Made by a program: the position numbers and the translations under genes. Below are positions 39,248-40,880 of a DNA stretch of 40,880 bases, piece by piece. Source of the stretch: Hyphomonadaceae bacterium (GTDB lineage: Bacteria > Pseudomonadota > Alphaproteobacteria > Caulobacterales > Maricaulaceae); NCBI GenBank assembly GCA_014324115.1, contig JACOMS010000004.1, forward strand, positions 1-40,880, read 5' to 3'. Below the pieces are notes generated by a model. It made no database searches, was not told where the DNA came from, and saw only the letters and a list, made by a program, of their open reading frames with translations. Every line of letters begins with the position of its first letter. Position 1 is the stretch's first letter.

Positions 39248-39323
39248 TGGTGCCGCATAGGTGACTTGAACACCTGACCCCCGCATTACGAATGCGATGC
39301 TCTACCGGCTGAGCTAATGCGGC
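39248..39323 (-). tRNA. tRNA-Thr (anticodon CGU), CCA encoded
   Basis: Reverse complement: GCCGCAT TA GCTC AGCCGGTA GAGC A TCGCA TTCGTAA TGCGG GGGTC AGGTG TTCAAGT CACCT ATGCGGC A CCA. Full cloverleaf with a 7-bp acceptor stem. Confidence 0.97.
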
Positions 39324-39688
39324 TTGTTCAGCGCAAGGGCGACATAATCCAGCCGCTTTGTCAAAACAAGTGGTAATCGGCGGACTCATTCATTCGGAAT
39401 TCGTAATGGATAGCCCGGCCTCCGGCGCTTTTTTCGAACCCGCGCCTTCGCTGGATGCCTTGCCGTTTTGTGACTTCCGCACAGGTACCAGACACCCGCG
39501 CGCCGGGCCCGGAAACGGTGCAAATCCCGAAATCCCGGCGAATCCGGATAAATTCGCAACAGTCTTTTATCTTGAAGATGTCGTTGACGCTGTACTACAG
39601 ATTTTGAATAACCCGTCGTGATTGATGCCGGGTGACGGGCCGGGCGCAGGGCTCGCCCTTACTTTATGCTCTGAGAGGAGAGAAATTC

Positions 39689-40880
39689 ATGGAATCCATA
39701 CTTCGCAAACTCCGGATTATTAAAGCGGAACGTGCCGTTGAGGGCGCCGCGGCGAAACCCGCAAAGTCGGTTGTTCCGGCTATCCTGCTGAAGAGTCTTG
39801 TTCTGGTGGCAGCTGTTGGTTCGGCGCCGCACGCTTCGGGTCAGGCCGGGCCGGCATTCACACCGGCCGCAATTACCGTAAGGGCAGGAGAGCCGCCCCT
39901 TAGCGTAGTACTCAGCAATTGGTCTGGACCTGTCACCTGTGGAGTTGGCCGACTCAGATTTTTCAATCAAGGTCCGACTCGTAGGGCTGAATACATTCCG
40001 CCGGACAATCCAGAGGTTACCAACACTGAGTGCTTTGTGGTTGACGACGAAAGCGTAAGATTAGCCACACTCCGAATCACCTTCGGGGATGATACCACGG
40101 CCCCTGTGCTGGAATTCGATCCGTCGGAGATCAGCGTGGATTCGGGCGCGACGGCGGTGTCGACATTCACCGCGACGGATAATGTGGCTATTACGACCGG
40201 ACCCGCGGTCACATGCACGCAGGGTTCCTATGACCCGGATACCAAAACCTACACCGCGCCTGTTGTCAGCGTTGATACCACGGCTACGTGCAGGGCAAGA
40301 GCTCTGGATTTTGCCGGCAATATAGGCGAGGCCACACTCACGGTTTCCATCGCCAGGGAAACAACGCCGCCGGTTGTCACCTTCACTCCGGGGACCCTGA
40401 CCGTGGCTTCGGGCGCGACCGCGGCGTCAACCCTCACCGCGACGGATAATGTGGCTGTTACGACCGGGCCCGATGTGACATGTGATGCGGGTTCCTTTGC
40501 CAACAACACCTACACCGCGCCTGCGGTCAGTGCCGACACCACGGCGACGTGCACAGCCACGGCTTCTGATGCGGCCGGGAATGAGGGTACAGCCGCGCTT
40601 ATGGTTTCCATCACCGCTCCTCCGGACACAACATCGCCGGTTGTCACCTTCAGCCCGGATACCCTGACTGTTATCTCGGGCACCACAGCTTCGGTAACAC
40701 TCACCGCGACGGATAATGTGGGTGTTACGACCGGGCCCGATGTGACATGTGATGCGGGTTCGTTTGCGAACAACACCTACACCGCGCCCGTTCGCGGCTT
40801 TTATACCTTTTTTACGTGTACGGCAACGGCAACCGATGCGGCCGGGAATACAGGCAGAGCCACACTGAGGGGTGGCGTCT
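39689..40880 (+). CDS. Secreted/surface Ig-like (HYR-like) repeat protein, C-terminally truncated by the window end
   Basis: Not in the ORF track (no stop before the window end). SD-like gagaggag upstream; MESILRKLRIIKAERAVEGAAAKPAKSVVPAILLKSLVLVAAVGSAPHASGQA (signal-like), then three repeats of the type TPPVVTFTPGTLTVASGATAASTLTATDNVAVTTGPDVTCDAGSFANNTYTAPAVSADTTATCTATASDAAGNEGTAALMVSI. Open for 397 codons. Confidence 0.9.
   Translation, partial: MESILRKLRIIKAERAVEGAAAKPAKSVVPAILLKSLVLVAAVGSAPHASGQAGPAFTPAAITVRAGEPPLSVVLSNWSGPVTCGVGRLRFFNQGPTRRAEYIPPDNPEVTNTECFVVDDESVRLATLRITFGDDTTAPVLEFDPSEISVDSGATAVSTFTATDNVAITTGPAVTCTQGSYDPDTKTYTAPVVSVDTTATCRARALDFAGNIGEATLTVSIARETTPPVVTFTPGTLTVASGATAASTLTATDNVAVTTGPDVTCDAGSFANNTYTAPAVSADTTATCTATASDAAGNEGTAALMVSITAPPDTTSPVVTFSPDTLTVISGTTASVTLTATDNVGVTTGPDVTCDAGSFANNTYTAPVRGFYTFFTCTATATDAAGNTGRATLRGGV
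40097..40880 (+). repeat. Tandem coding repeat, exact 267-bp period (89 codons), 3 copies seen, last one cut
   Basis: The anchor gacggataatgtgg occurs at 40174, 40441 and 40708, exactly 267 bp apart. Copies 2 and 3 are almost identical over about 90 bp (ctcaccgcgacggataatgtgg[c/g]tgttacgaccgggcccgatgtgacatgtgatgcgggttc...). Confidence 0.93.

Noticed and set aside
37976-39286. 436-aa minus-strand ORF opposite hemY
   Set aside because: No recognisable motifs and Cys/Arg/Pro-rich shadow composition; the plus strand encodes a clear HemY protein in operon context.
39358-39621. 87-aa plus ORF (TTG start) MSKQVVIGGLIHSEF...YLEDVVDAVLQILNNPS
   Set aside because: No SD, no family recognised, Pro-rich middle. 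It could be a relic but is unsupported.
39967-40776. Minus-strand ORFs 39967-40218, 40249-40509 and 40510-40776 with mutually similar proteins
   Set aside because: They are antisense shadows of the plus-strand Ig-like repeats. Their similarity reflects the 267-bp DNA period, and the plus frame has a signal peptide, SD and domain logic.
1-40880. CRISPR arrays, rRNA genes, prophage or complete defence operons
   Set aside because: No regularly spaced short repeats, rRNA-like sequence, or phage structural/integrase genes seen. The only defence-related trace is the methylase remnant at the left edge.

Overview
The window is a gene-dense, mostly housekeeping chromosomal segment that looks alphaproteobacterial, judging by ATP12, Mic60-like/HemY next to hemC-hemD, the rpsT-echA-mutM block, and glyQ-glyS-ppdK. 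I support about 33 intact protein-coding genes, one tRNA-Thr(CGU) with encoded CCA, an IS5-type transposase 3' end at the left edge, and several remnants or fragments. The least ordinary parts are: (i) the left edge, where an IS5-like transposase tail abuts a degraded C-terminal piece of a DUF1156/PglXI-like DNA methylase; (ii) 17.6-19.1 kb, with a start-less TagO/VasI-like fragment, a TM2 protein and orphan lipoproteins; (iii) a RimB-RimK fusion gene; and (iv) the right edge, where a large ORF missing from the supplied track (open to the window end) encodes exact 267-bp-period Ig/HYR-like repeats. I do not see a coherent multi-gene novel system. The best leads are the defence-methylase remnant and the repeat surface protein, and both need flanking sequence. 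All homology calls come from recalled motifs and family architecture; no searches were run.
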